In this document: piece after piece, positions 9,004 to 16,954 of the stretch | How the letters are laid out: each line of letters opens with the position of its first letter | Position numbering within the stretch: the first letter of the stretch is position 1 | NCBI RefSeq assembly: GCF_018986915.1 | Contig: NZ_CP076723.1 | Span: 4,244,228-4,308,227 of the forward strand | Direction of reading: 5' to 3' | Origin: Geomonas oryzisoli | Lineage (GTDB): Bacteria > Desulfobacterota > Desulfuromonadia > Geobacterales > Geobacteraceae | DNA length: 64,000 nucleotides | Made by a program: the position numbers and the translations under genes | The notes under the pieces: model-generated | The model's database searches: none | What the model was told of the DNA's origin: nothing | What the model saw: the letters and a program-made list of their open reading frames with translations, nothing else

Positions 9004-10209
9004 CTAGTACCTCACGTCGCAGGCGACACCTGCGCCGCCGGCGGAAAGCATCGGGCGTACGGAAAATCCCTTGATGACGGAACCGCTGCGCCGCTGTTCT
9101 GGTTCGGGCCTGGCGGGATGGTCGTAGTGCAGCAGGCGGGGGAGCAGGAAACCGGAAAAGAGGCCGATGGCGGCCCCCGCCATCACGTCGGTGGCGTAGT
9201 GGTGGTCGGCCATGATGCGGGCGACGCCGTCGGCAGCGGCGAGTCCCAGCCCGGTCCAGCAGGCGGCCCGGTCGGAGGCGGGATCGCGGTAGAGCGACTG
9301 GTACTCGTGATGGTTGCAGACCAGCCCGGCGCCGGTGAAGGCGAAGGCGACGTGCCCGCTGGGCATGCTCCGGTTGGGCTGGTCCCCCTCGCACTCGCCG
9401 TTGCGGCAGTTGCGCACGAACGGCTTTTCGCGCGCCACCAGGTTCTGCAGCAGCGACGAGACGAACGAGGTGAAGGCGAAGGACTCCAGGTTCACCATCT
9501 GCGTCTGCCACAGGGTATCCCAGGCGCGGTCGCGGACTCCGAGGGTCGCGAAGGAATCGATCACCGGTGCCGCGATCATGCCGTACATGAGCGCGTCCCC
9601 CACGTGGTGCGCCACTTCCCGCGCGCCCCGCGAGTGCAGGCGCAGGACGTCGCGCACCGACTCGTCGAAGCCGTTGGTCCCCTTCCACTTCGGCTCGGGG
9701 TCACCGTACGCGCTCTCCACGAAAATGGCCCCCGCGCCGAGGACCGCCACGCCCAGGTAATCCGCTACTCCGGCCCTGCGCCAGCGCCAGGTCGATGCAG
9801 GGACGTCGGCGCCGGCGACGACCGGCCCGCCCGCGCCCGATCCCGCCGCCCCGTCGGGAAGGATCAGGAAATCGTCCGGCTGCGAGGGGAACTCAGCGGC
9901 GGCAAGTTCAGTCAGTGATGGCAGCTTCCCCCACCCCCCTACCCCCTCCCGCAAGGGGAGGGGGGCAAAGGCGGCTTCTGGCTGGTTATCCACGGATTCA
10001 TCGAGAGGATCGTGGTTCACCCGTCGGGAGACGAGAGGACGCGGCAGCGACATCACTCCCGTGCCCGGTGTCGGGGAAGCGATAGCGGAGCCGGCAGGGT
10101 GCAGCGATGCGGATGCTGTGGGGTGGTCGGCAGCGGCTGCCGCGGGTGCGGCGCTGCCAAGGAAAAACAGGAGGGCGATTACGCTATGGGTCAGGGTGTA
10201 ATGAGCCAT
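9004..10209 (-). CDS. PAP2-superfamily membrane phosphatase with repeat-derived N-terminal linker
   Basis: 401 residues. A signal-like start (VIALLFFLGSAAPAAAAA) is followed by a low-complexity region to about residue 130, then a PAP2 core with the three signatures: AREKPFVR (motif 1), MPSGHVAFA (motif 2, catalytic His) and RIMADHHYATDVMAG (motif 3 with His/Asp). PAP2 enzymes dephosphorylate polyprenyl pyrophosphates or lipid A. The N-terminal stretch PLPLREGVGGWG is the translation of a REP-like palindrome (9928-9965) inside the gene. A promoter lies almost on the start codon. Confidence 0.88.
   Translation of the reverse strand: MAHYTLTHSVIALLFFLGSAAPAAAAADHPTASASLHPAGSAIASPTPGTGVMSLPRPLVSRRVNHDPLDESVDNQPEAAFAPLPLREGVGGWGKLPSLTELAAAEFPSQPDDFLILPDGAAGSGAGGPVVAGADVPASTWRWRRAGVADYLGVAVLGAGAIFVESAYGDPEPKWKGTNGFDESVRDVLRLHSRGAREVAHHVGDALMYGMIAAPVIDSFATLGVRDRAWDTLWQTQMVNLESFAFTSFVSSLLQNLVAREKPFVRNCRNGECEGDQPNRSMPSGHVAFAFTGAGLVCNHHEYQSLYRDPASDRAACWTGLGLAAADGVARIMADHHYATDVMAGAAIGLFSGFLLPRLLHYDHPARPEPEQRRSGSVIKGFSVRPMLSAGGAGVACDVRY
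9928..9965. repeat. REP-like palindrome inside the PAP2 coding sequence
   Basis: CCCCCTCCC-GCAA-GGGGAGGGGG hairpin flanked by more C-runs. It matches in form the intergenic elements at 27292-27335 and 59261-59298. It is in frame with the PAP2 gene and encodes part of its N-terminal linker. Confidence 0.7.
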
Positions 10210-10216
10210 AGGCGAA

Positions 10217-10245
10217 ATTAAAGATCATTAACGCTACATTGTCAA
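10217..10245 (-). promoter_or_regulatory. sigma70-type promoter for PAP2-methyltransferase unit
   Basis: TTGACA (10240-10245), 17-bp spacer, TTTAAT (10217-10222). The predicted start site falls at or next to the annotated ATG at 10209, suggesting a leaderless message or a later true start. Confidence 0.55.
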
Positions 10246-10254
10246 ACCGTGCTG

Positions 10255-11070
10255 CTACTGAGGGACGGCCTCCAGTTCGCCGGTATGGCTAAGCCAGGCA
10301 AACGAAAGGGCCAGGAGGTCGGCCACTCCTCCCATGGTGAGGTTGAGGCTCACATAGTGCTCGTTGCGCCGGGACAGAAAACTCATGAAGTCATCGCGCC
10401 GCTCGACCAGCAGCTCCAGCGCCCGGCCGTCCTCCTGCACCGTCGCCAGCCCTTCGCTGCCGCAGCGGTGCAGCGCGGTAGTGTCCTCGACGGTCGCCAT
10501 CAGGCGTCCCAGCATGGCGTACACCGCGCTCCCCCTGTTGCCGGCGGCGAGCTCGCGACGGTAAGCGGGGAGCGCCTCCCGGAAAAGCGCCGGAAGCCCC
10601 TCGAGGGCCTCCCCCCTGATGCCCCGGGCGCCGTAGCTGGTGCAGGCGCGGCTGCCGTTACTCTCCCCCTGCGGCGTCCCGTCGAAAAGACGGCCCGCGA
10701 TGTCGGCCACCGCCTCGCTCAGTGCCGCCTCCCCTCCCCCGGCTGTCCGGGCGGCCGCCGTCAGCAGCAGCCCGCTCAGAAAGATGTACCCCTTGTGGCA
10801 GTTGGTGCCGGCGTGCTCCTGCATGGCCTTTTCGGCCTCAATCCCCAGGCGCACCTGCGCCGCCAGATCCTCGCCACGGGAGAGCGATTCCGCCAGGCGG
10901 CAAAGGTAGCCGGAGACGACAGCCAGGGAAGTTTCCATGCGGTCCAGGGAGAGGTCGTGGTGAGAGCCGGGATCGTTCAGGTCGACGAGCCCCGGCTTGG
11001 GGGTCAGGTAGAGCTCCAGGAAGGCGCCGCGCACCAGGTTTAGCGCCAGCCGGGCCAGTTCAGAGCGCAT
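10255..11070 (-). CDS. citG: Triphosphoribosyl-dephospho-CoA synthase CitG
   Basis: 271 residues. CitG makes 2'-(5''-triphosphoribosyl)-3'-dephospho-CoA, the precursor of the citrate lyase prosthetic group, from ATP and dephospho-CoA. Supporting motifs are PKPGLVDLNDPGSHHDLSLD near the N-terminus and the family hallmark GTNCHKGYIFLSGLLL (about residues 91-106), plus the conserved G-x-R-x-E-A-L-E-G segment. It is the last gene of the cit operon and overlaps citX by 11 bp. Its length is close to that of stand-alone CitG proteins. Confidence 0.93.
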   Translation of the reverse strand: MRSELARLALNLVRGAFLELYLTPKPGLVDLNDPGSHHDLSLDRMETSLAVVSGYLCRLAESLSRGEDLAAQVRLGIEAEKAMQEHAGTNCHKGYIFLSGLLLTAAARTAGGGEAALSEAVADIAGRLFDGTPQGESNGSRACTSYGARGIRGEALEGLPALFREALPAYRRELAAGNRGSAVYAMLGRLMATVEDTTALHRCGSEGLATVQEDGRALELLVERRDDFMSFLSRRNEHYVSLNLTMGGVADLLALSFAWLSHTGELEAVPQ

Positions 11071-11554
11071 CGATCACCGCCCTCGTCTTCAGCACCAGTT
11101 CCTCGGTGCTGTGGCGCTTGGCGTGAATGCAGGCGAGCGCGGGCTCGCAGCAGATCAGGCAGCTCCGGGGGGCGATGTCGAGCTCGGCGCGCCCGACCTG
11201 CTTGCCGGAGTGGTCGTAGATGTCGAGATCCAGGAGCCGCCCGGCCGGATGCCTCGTTTCCAGCGCGATCCCCAGCCGCTTCACCTGGGTGGCCGGAAGC
11301 CGGGTGTGGTAGATGGCGAACGGCCCGAGGGCGTCGGAGCCGCGCAGCGCCGGGGTCACCTTCAGGGCCGCGAGCAGCGCCTCCTCCCCCCAGGCGAAAA
11401 GCCGCTCGGCACGCGCCCCGCTCTTCTCGGGACCGGGCAGGTTCAAAGACAGCATGACGGTAGCCGGGAAAGGGGTCGGGAACAGCCCGTCCAGAAGCTC
11501 CTGGCGCCGGTCCCGCGCTGCGAGGAGACTATTCCTTAACGCGTCTGACGACAT
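11060..11554 (-). CDS. citX: Apo-citrate lyase phosphoribosyl-dephospho-CoA transferase CitX
   Basis: 164 residues from MSSDALRNSLLAARDRRQEL; the longer upstream frame is a shadow of citF. CitX transfers the prosthetic group to a serine of the acyl carrier subunit CitD. Family features visible are an early R-D-R-R-Q-E-L helix, the GRLLDLDIYD motif (about residue 117) and the CLICCEPALACIHAKRHS cysteine-rich segment near the C-terminus. It overlaps the end of citF by 26 bp and citG by 11 bp. It is a stand-alone CitX, not the CitXG fusion found in some species. Confidence 0.92.
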   Translation of the reverse strand: MSSDALRNSLLAARDRRQELLDGLFPTPFPATVMLSLNLPGPEKSGARAERLFAWGEEALLAALKVTPALRGSDALGPFAIYHTRLPATQVKRLGIALETRHPAGRLLDLDIYDHSGKQVGRAELDIAPRSCLICCEPALACIHAKRHSTEELVLKTRAVIDAL

Positions 11555-13067
11555 CGATGATGCTCCCGTCCCGGTATTCGACCACCGCGACCACCTCGTC
11601 TTCGAACTCCAGGGGACGCGGCGTGCCGGTGACCCGGCAGATCTCACGCTGCAACTCGGAGATGTCCTTCACCGGGAGCTTCCTCCGGATCAGCTCTTCC
11701 TTCAGCTCGGCGTGCTTCTCGTTCACGGCGATGCCGCGCTCGGTGACCACGACGCCGATGGTCTCGCCCGGCGTGGTGATGGTGGTGACGCGGTCCCTGA
11801 CGATGGGGAGCCGCCCGCGGATCGAGGGGGCGACGATGATGGAGAGCTTGGCGCCGGCCGCGGTGTCCGAGTGCCCGCCGGTGTTGTGCAGCAGGTAGCC
11901 GTTGGACTCCGTGTTCACGTTGACGTTGAAGGAGGTGTCCACCTCGGTGGCCCCGAGGATGACGCAGTCGAGCCGGTTCACGACGGCCCCGGCGTTGAAG
12001 GGGTTCGCGTACATGTCCGCGCTGATCTCCTGGTGGGCGCGGTTTCTGCCGATCGACAGCACCGCCTCCTGGTCGAAGCACTGCACGTCCATGAGCGCCG
12101 AGAAGAGCCCCTCTTCCAGCATTTCCACGAAGTAGCCGGTGATGCCGCCGCAGCCGAAGCTCCCCTTGATGGAGCCCTTGCGCATGGCGTTACGCACCTT
12201 CTCGGCCACGGCCAGCGAGATGCCGCCCGAGCCGGTCTGGAAGGAGAAGCCGTCACGCAAAAGGCCCGAGGCTTCGATCACCTGCGAGGCGTAGCTCGCG
12301 ATCTGCAGGCCGACCGGATCGGTGGTGACGCGGGTGGTGGTGGAGACGATCTTGGCGGGATCCCCGAGCCGGTCCACGACCACCACGTAATCCACCAGGG
12401 TCTGCGGGATGCTGACCGGCACCACCGGGAACGGGACCAGGTGGTCGGTGACCGCGACGACGCAGGAGGCGTAGGTGGCGTCGATCTGGGCGTAGCCCAG
12501 GGAGCCGCAGGCCGACGGGCCGTAGTAGCCGTTCATGTTGCCGTACTCGTCGCAGCAGGGCGCCGCGATGAAGGCGACGTCGATGTGCACGCTCCCCTCG
12601 ATGACGGAGCGGGCCCGGCCGCCGTGGGTCCGCACCACGATGGGGCAGGCGATCTCACCCTTGGTGGCCATCTCCCCGATCAGGCCGTTCACGCCGCACT
12701 GGAAGCCGGCAATGACGCCGCTTTTTATGTGCGGGATGATCTCGGCGTGCACCGGGTGCACCGACGACGACGCGATCCAGATCCCCTTGAGCCCCATGGC
12801 GGCGATCTCCGCCACGATCCGGTTCAGAAGGAAATCGCCGTTTCTGAGGCTGTGGTGGGTGGCGATGGTCATGCCGTCCTTCAGCCCGCTCGCCTCGATC
12901 GCCTCCCTCAGCGATGAGAGGAGCTTCTTCTCACCCGGGTTCACCCGCTTCAGGGGGCGCGCCGCCACGTTCCCCTGCGGCCGGATGGCGAAGGGGTCGC
13001 CGTAAGGGATGAGCGGTTTTCCCGCGTAGCTTTCCGGGATCTCCCGTCCCAGGCTATTGAGCGCCAT
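11529..13067 (-). CDS. citF: Citrate lyase alpha subunit (citrate:acetyl-ACP transferase) CitF
   Basis: 512 residues, normal for CitF. The alpha subunit exchanges acetyl for citryl on the CitD thioester. The N-terminal LGREIPESYAGKPLIPYGDP is characteristic, followed by the CoA-transferase-like fold with TIATHHSLRNGDFLLN, GGHSDTAAGAKL and CGGITGYFVEMLE segments. The C-terminal VVTERGIAVNEK matches the family. The start overlaps the citE stop by 14 bp. Together with CitD and CitE it forms the cytoplasmic lyase that cleaves citrate to acetate and oxaloacetate. Confidence 0.95.
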   Translation of the reverse strand: MALNSLGREIPESYAGKPLIPYGDPFAIRPQGNVAARPLKRVNPGEKKLLSSLREAIEASGLKDGMTIATHHSLRNGDFLLNRIVAEIAAMGLKGIWIASSSVHPVHAEIIPHIKSGVIAGFQCGVNGLIGEMATKGEIACPIVVRTHGGRARSVIEGSVHIDVAFIAAPCCDEYGNMNGYYGPSACGSLGYAQIDATYASCVVAVTDHLVPFPVVPVSIPQTLVDYVVVVDRLGDPAKIVSTTTRVTTDPVGLQIASYASQVIEASGLLRDGFSFQTGSGGISLAVAEKVRNAMRKGSIKGSFGCGGITGYFVEMLEEGLFSALMDVQCFDQEAVLSIGRNRAHQEISADMYANPFNAGAVVNRLDCVILGATEVDTSFNVNVNTESNGYLLHNTGGHSDTAAGAKLSIIVAPSIRGRLPIVRDRVTTITTPGETIGVVVTERGIAVNEKHAELKEELIRRKLPVKDISELQREICRVTGTPRPLEFEDEVVAVVEYRDGSIIDVVRRVKE

Positions 13068-13974
13068 GTATCGCCTCCTCGTCGATCAGGGTGTCCACCA
13101 TGCCGTGGGCGTAGGCGGTGCGCAACACGCGGGCGGCGCGCTTCACCACCGGGGCGTCGACCATCTTGCCCCCGAGGGCGATGACGCCGGTACCGAGCTG
13201 GCGCGCCCGCTGGATCGCCTCGATGACCTGCAGGGCGTACTCCACCTCGTGTGCTTTGGGGGCGAAGACGTCGTGCACTACCTCGATCTGGCGCGGGTTG
13301 ACCAGGCACTTGCCGGTGTAACCGAGCCTCTTGGCGAGCTCGGTCTCTGCCCTGAGCCCCTCCATGTCGGAGACGTCGGCGAAGATGGTGTCCACCGCCT
13401 GGATCCCCTTGGCCTTGGCGGCCCAGAGTACCCGGGTGCGGGCGTTGAAGAGCTCCTCGCCGCCGCGGCTTCTCTCGATCTCCATGCTGGCGGTATAGTC
13501 CTCGGCGCCGAAGGCGAGCGCGAAGATGCGCTCGGAGCTGTTGGCGATGCCGACTGCGTTGATGACGCCCAGCGCGCTCTCCAGCGAGGGGAGGATGCCG
13601 AAGCGGCCGATCTCCACCTCCAGCTCCTCCTCGAACTCGGTCAAGAGCGTATCCAGCCGCTCCACGATCTCCGGGGTGTCCGCCTTGGGGAGCCGGATGC
13701 CGTCGGGCATGGCGGGGAGCACCACCCTCAGGTCCTCGTAGCCCCACTTGGTGTCGAGCGGGTTGATGCGCACCAGCAGTTCCTTGTTGCGGTCGGTGTA
13801 GTTCATGAGGAAGCGCTTGACCAGGTGGCGCGCCGCGTCCTTCTCGGAGAGGGGCACCGCGTCCTCGAGGTCGATGATGACGCTGTCGCAGTTGAAGATG
13901 GGGATGTTCTGGAGCATGGAGGGCATGTTGCCCGGGACGTACAAAAGGGAGCGTCTCAGCTTGAAGCCGGCCAT
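13054..13974 (-). CDS. citE: Citrate lyase beta subunit (citryl-ACP lyase) CitE
   Basis: 306 residues, HpcH/HpaI aldolase-like TIM barrel. RRSLLYVPGNMPSMLQNIP is the family start; DSVIIDLEDAVPLSEKDAAR provides the conserved acidic metal site, and LLVRINPLDTKWGYEDL and LALAFGAEDYTASMEIERS the substrate-binding strands. It cleaves citryl-ACP to acetyl-ACP and oxaloacetate. The start codon overlaps the stop of the PPC-domain gene by 1 bp, so translation is coupled. Confidence 0.95.
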   Translation of the reverse strand: MAGFKLRRSLLYVPGNMPSMLQNIPIFNCDSVIIDLEDAVPLSEKDAARHLVKRFLMNYTDRNKELLVRINPLDTKWGYEDLRVVLPAMPDGIRLPKADTPEIVERLDTLLTEFEEELEVEIGRFGILPSLESALGVINAVGIANSSERIFALAFGAEDYTASMEIERSRGGEELFNARTRVLWAAKAKGIQAVDTIFADVSDMEGLRAETELAKRLGYTGKCLVNPRQIEVVHDVFAPKAHEVEYALQVIEAIQRARQLGTGVIALGGKMVDAPVVKRAARVLRTAYAHGMVDTLIDEEAIHGAQ

Positions 13975-14450
13975 CAGGGCGCCTCCTCGTCGATGTAGAT
14001 GGTGGGGATCCCCCCGACCTTGGAAACGTGGCGCTCGACGCCGGAGACGTCCAGCTCGGTGAGCACGATTTCGCAGGTGGCGAAGACCTCGGCGTCGTAG
14101 AGGTGCCCCCCCACCACTTCGCCCGACGACTTGGACATGATGATGTGGAAGTGGCAGTCGAGGAGGTCGTCCTCGCCCGGCACGATGTTCCCCTGCAGCC
14201 CCAAGAGCTCGCAGGGTCCTTCGATGTCGTGGATGGTGACCCGCGGCGTGGTGATGGGAAGCTTGGCGCCGGTCTTGATCCCCCTCAGGCGCACGTTCTT
14301 GACGCTCCCCAGGGCCGAGACGATCATGGCGTAGCGCACGTCGGTCAGGTGCGCGAACTGCAAAAGCCTGGTGGAGAGGCTCTCCCCCGGCGTGATCTTG
14401 ATGATGAAACGCCTGCCGTTACTGCACTCCTTGTACCAGAGACCTTCCAT
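13974..14450 (-). CDS. PPC (DUF296) domain protein inserted in the cit operon
   Basis: 158 residues forming a single PPC/DUF296 domain: FIIKITPGESLSTRLLQFA, then AMIVSALGSVKNVRLRG, then CHFHIIMSKSSGEVVGGHL with the conserved H-x-H and GGHL motif near residues 99-115, and a final EIVLTELD strand. PPC proteins form trimers; in plants they carry AT-hooks, but no AT-hook or other DNA-binding tail is visible here. Its gene starts one base from the citD stop and overlaps citE, so it must be made with the lyase subunits. A role in cofactor or metal binding or regulation is possible but unproven. Confidence 0.85.
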   Translation of the reverse strand: MEGLWYKECSNGRRFIIKITPGESLSTRLLQFAHLTDVRYAMIVSALGSVKNVRLRGIKTGAKLPITTPRVTIHDIEGPCELLGLQGNIVPGEDDLLDCHFHIIMSKSSGEVVGGHLYDAEVFATCEIVLTELDVSGVERHVSKVGGIPTIYIDEEAP

Positions 14451-14714
14451 TTACCCCTCCGTCGCCCGCATGATCGCCGTTTCCAGGCGCGCCTCGATGG
14501 CGTAGTCCAGCGCGCCGCGGTCGGTGATGCGCACCTCTCCCGCGTCGACGCCGTGCTTTGCCAGCACCTCGTCCACCTTGGCCCGGATCAGCGCCCCGAA
14601 CTGTTTCAGGACCGTCGACTCTATGGTCACGTTCAGCGTCTCGGCCGGCTCCAGGAACACCATCAGGTCGCTGGACTGCATGGTCCCGGCCTGCGCCTTC
14701 TTCACGATCTTCAT
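14451..14714 (-). CDS. citD: Citrate lyase acyl carrier protein (gamma subunit) CitD
   Basis: 87 residues. The start MKIVKKAQAGTMQSSDLMVF contains the serine (about residue 14-15 in GTMQSSD) that receives the phosphoribosyl-dephospho-CoA group in the family. The central TVLKQFGALIRAKVDEVLAK helix and VRITDRGALDYAIEARLE strand follow. The length is close to the usual 95-100 residues. The ATG overlaps the citC stop by 4 bp. Confidence 0.93.
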   Translation of the reverse strand: MKIVKKAQAGTMQSSDLMVFLEPAETLNVTIESTVLKQFGALIRAKVDEVLAKHGVDAGEVRITDRGALDYAIEARLETAIMRATEG

Positions 14715-15712
14715 CTAGCTCCTCCCTTGTCCCAGATCTTGATCCCCTCGCTGGAGAGGAGGAAGTCCAGGGTGCTCACCGGCACCAATTCCGCGATCCC
14801 CTCCAGCTCGCCGCGCAGGAGCATCTCGCGCACCCGCGACGCGGAGATCGGTTGCTGGTCAACGTTCTTTCTCTCTATCTCGCACACCTCGATCCCCAAC
14901 GGGGGAAGTATCCGGTGCATGGCCTCGTTGTAGGCGGCGGTGGTGCCGCACAGGGGCTCGCTCCCGACGAAGCGGGTCTTCACGTGGAAATGCGGCGCGA
15001 TCCGCTGCGCGAAGAGCAGCAGGTCGAGCTCCATCTGGATGGCCCCGCCGGGGTCGCCGTCTTTCAGGAAATAGGTGGGGAAGGTGATACTGGAAACGGC
15101 GTACCAGGAAGTATCGACCACGGTGACGTTGGCGAGGTCGGCGGTGCCGTCCTGCACCATGCGCAGCCGGGCGCCGAAGGGGAACAGGGAACGCTCCTCG
15201 CGCACCACGAAGAGGAACAGCTGGTCGACGGCGGCCGCCGCCTGTTCCACGAGGTAGCGGTGACCGAGCGTGAAGGGGTTGCAGTTGGCGACGATGGCGC
15301 CGTTGGTGCCGGGCCGGATGAGGCGGGTGAAGCGGGCGAGGTAGCGCTTGAGCCCGTCGCCGTACTCGAGAAGCGCGGTCTTACCCGAAGCGGCCAGGAG
15401 GTTGAAATTGAGCGTCTCGAAGTTGGGCGCCAGGGCGGGCGAGGTGAAGACGAAGAAGGAGTCGACCCCCTCCTGGTAGCCGCGTCCGACCAGCTCGGTG
15501 ACCACCTCGTCCAGGAGGGTCCCTCCCTGGTGCGACGGCGCCACCGCCAGCATCTTCAGGGTGCGCCCCTGTCTGGCGCCGACGGCGACCAGGCGCCCGG
15601 CTTCGAAGATGCCTACCAGGTCGTCATAGGGCGTCTCGAACTGCAGGCCGGTAGCTTCGAGCAGCGCCCGTGCCTGTGTGAGATCGTCGGTGGAGAGCAG
15701 TGAAGTAACCAT
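14711..15712 (-). CDS. citC: [Citrate (pro-3S)-lyase] ligase CitC
   Basis: 333 residues from the ATG (MVTSLLSTDDLTQ); a TTG two codons earlier is less likely. CitC acetylates the lyase prosthetic group using acetate and ATP, switching the enzyme on. The N-terminal GNAT-like domain (LVAVGARQGRTLKMLAVAPS, about residues 45-70) is followed by a nucleotidyltransferase domain with AIVANCNPFTLGHRYLVEQA (H-x-G-H-type site, about 185-205) and a C-terminal ISASRVREMLLRGE. It is the first gene of citCD-PPC-citEFXG. No good Shine-Dalgarno is visible. Confidence 0.94.
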   Translation of the reverse strand: MVTSLLSTDDLTQARALLEATGLQFETPYDDLVGIFEAGRLVAVGARQGRTLKMLAVAPSHQGGTLLDEVVTELVGRGYQEGVDSFFVFTSPALAPNFETLNFNLLAASGKTALLEYGDGLKRYLARFTRLIRPGTNGAIVANCNPFTLGHRYLVEQAAAAVDQLFLFVVREERSLFPFGARLRMVQDGTADLANVTVVDTSWYAVSSITFPTYFLKDGDPGGAIQMELDLLLFAQRIAPHFHVKTRFVGSEPLCGTTAAYNEAMHRILPPLGIEVCEIERKNVDQQPISASRVREMLLRGELEGIAELVPVSTLDFLLSSEGIKIWDKGGAR

Positions 15713-15946
15713 TGGCAAAGACTAGCACCAAACAGTTGTAAACGTAACCGCGTATACCAAATTTTCCTCCCTGTTTGGTCTTGCCGACTGTCTGCCGGGC
15801 AGGTTGGAGATCGAACTCCCTGACTGCGCAGGACGACGGCTCTACCATATAGAAAAAGCTATGATTTGTTCATAGGCTTGTGCTATCTTGTCAAATTGTC
15901 CATTGGCACAAGCTGCCGAAGCATCCATCTGAAAAACAGAGTATTT

Positions 15947-16660
15947 ATGACCACTATCTCAATCGTGATACCTGCCCACAACGAGGCGGACAACATCGGA
16001 AATCTGGTACAGGAAATCGTCGCTACCGGGCTCGACTGTGAAATCGTCGTCGTCGACGACGGCAGCACCGACGACACCCATGCCAGGCTGCTCGCCCTGA
16101 AGAACTCCGTCCCCTCCCTCAAGGTCGTCCAGCACGACCGCGCCTACGGGCAGAGTGCCGCAGTGGCCACCGGCATCAGGCAGGCCGGCGGCACCATCAT
16201 CGCCACCATGGACGGCGACGGCCAGAACAACCCTGCCGACGTCCCGAAGATGGTCGACGCGATCCTGAAAAGCGACAACCCGAACCTGAAGATGGTGGCG
16301 GGGTTCCGCAAGAAAAGGGACGACCACGTCTGGCGCATCATCTGCTCCAAGATCGCCAACGCGTATCGCCGCTTCTTCCTGCGCGACGAGACCCCCGACA
16401 CCGGCTGCGGCCTCAAGGTTTTCTACCGCTCCGCCTTCCTGGAGCTCCCCTTCTTCGACCATATGCACCGTTTCCTCCCCGCCCTGATCAAGATGAAAGG
16501 GGGCGACATCATTTCCGTCGAGGTGCATCACCGCCCCCGTACCGCCGGGGTCTCCAAGTACGGCACCCTGAACCGCCTCTGGGTCGGCATCGTCGACATC
16601 TTCGGGGTGTGCTGGCTGCGCACGCGCGCGAAAAACGTAAAAATCACGAGGTGCGACTAG
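15947..16660 (+). CDS. Glycosyltransferase family 2 (polyprenyl-phosphate glycosyltransferase type)
   Basis: 237 residues from MTTISIVIPAHNEADNIG; an in-frame start at 15866 would add a poorly conserved extension. GT-A features: IVIPAHNEADNI, CEIVVVDDGSTDDT (nucleotide-binding Asp) and GGTIIATMDGDGQNNP (DxD). TPDTGCGLKVFYRSAF and VEVHHRPRTAGVSKYG match ArnC/dolichol-phosphate-mannose-synthase relatives, but the C-terminal TM pair of ArnC is absent. It probably charges a polyprenyl phosphate with a sugar for the downstream GT39. Its stop abuts the next ATG. Confidence 0.88.
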   Translation: MTTISIVIPAHNEADNIGNLVQEIVATGLDCEIVVVDDGSTDDTHARLLALKNSVPSLKVVQHDRAYGQSAAVATGIRQAGGTIIATMDGDGQNNPADVPKMVDAILKSDNPNLKMVAGFRKKRDDHVWRIICSKIANAYRRFFLRDETPDTGCGLKVFYRSAFLELPFFDHMHRFLPALIKMKGGDIISVEVHHRPRTAGVSKYGTLNRLWVGIVDIFGVCWLRTRAKNVKITRCD

Positions 16661-16954
16661 ATGGTTTTAACCGAAAAGGCCTGGGTCGCCATCGGTCTGG
16701 CCGGGCAGTTCTTCTTCACCATGCGCTTCGTCGTGCAGTGGATCGCCACCGAGAGAAAAAGAAAGAGCGTCATTCCCGAGTCGTTCTGGTACTTCAGCAT
16801 CTTCGGATCGCTGATCCTGCTGGTCTACTCCCTGTACCGCAAGGACCCGGTCTTCATCCTGGGGCAGGCCTTCGGCACCACGGTCTACCTCAGGAACCTC
16901 TTTTTCATCCACAAGGAAAAGAAAGATGCCGCAAACGATCCGGCAGCTGACTAG
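16661..16954 (+). CDS. LAB_N (lipid A biosynthesis N-terminal) domain membrane protein
   Basis: 97 residues with three hydrophobic segments: WVAIGLAGQFFFTMRFVVQW, SFWYFSIFGSLILLVYSLYR and PVFILGQAFGTTVYLRNLFF. The Q-W-I-A-T-E-R-K-R-K-S motif and the WYFS/LYRKDPVFI segments define the LAB_N family, found at the front of some LpxB proteins or alone beside polyprenyl glycosyltransferases. It may act as a small carrier or flippase-like partner. It is sandwiched with no gap between the GT2 gene and the GT39 gene (29-bp overlap). Confidence 0.85.
   Translation: MVLTEKAWVAIGLAGQFFFTMRFVVQWIATERKRKSVIPESFWYFSIFGSLILLVYSLYRKDPVFILGQAFGTTVYLRNLFFIHKEKKDAANDPAAD

Noticed and set aside
15700..15730. TTGGTGCTAGTCTTTGCC as a sigma54 promoter for the cit operon
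   Set aside because: The GG-to-GC spacing is 11, not 10, and it would start transcription past the citC ATG.
15781..15855. tRNA-like remnant on the minus strand (GGTAGAGC ... GGAGTTCGATCTCC)
   Set aside because: D-arm-like and T-arm-like pieces are present, but the anticodon arm and acceptor stem do not pair and the T-loop length is off. At best a decayed fragment; a covariance search (tRNAscan-SE) would decide.
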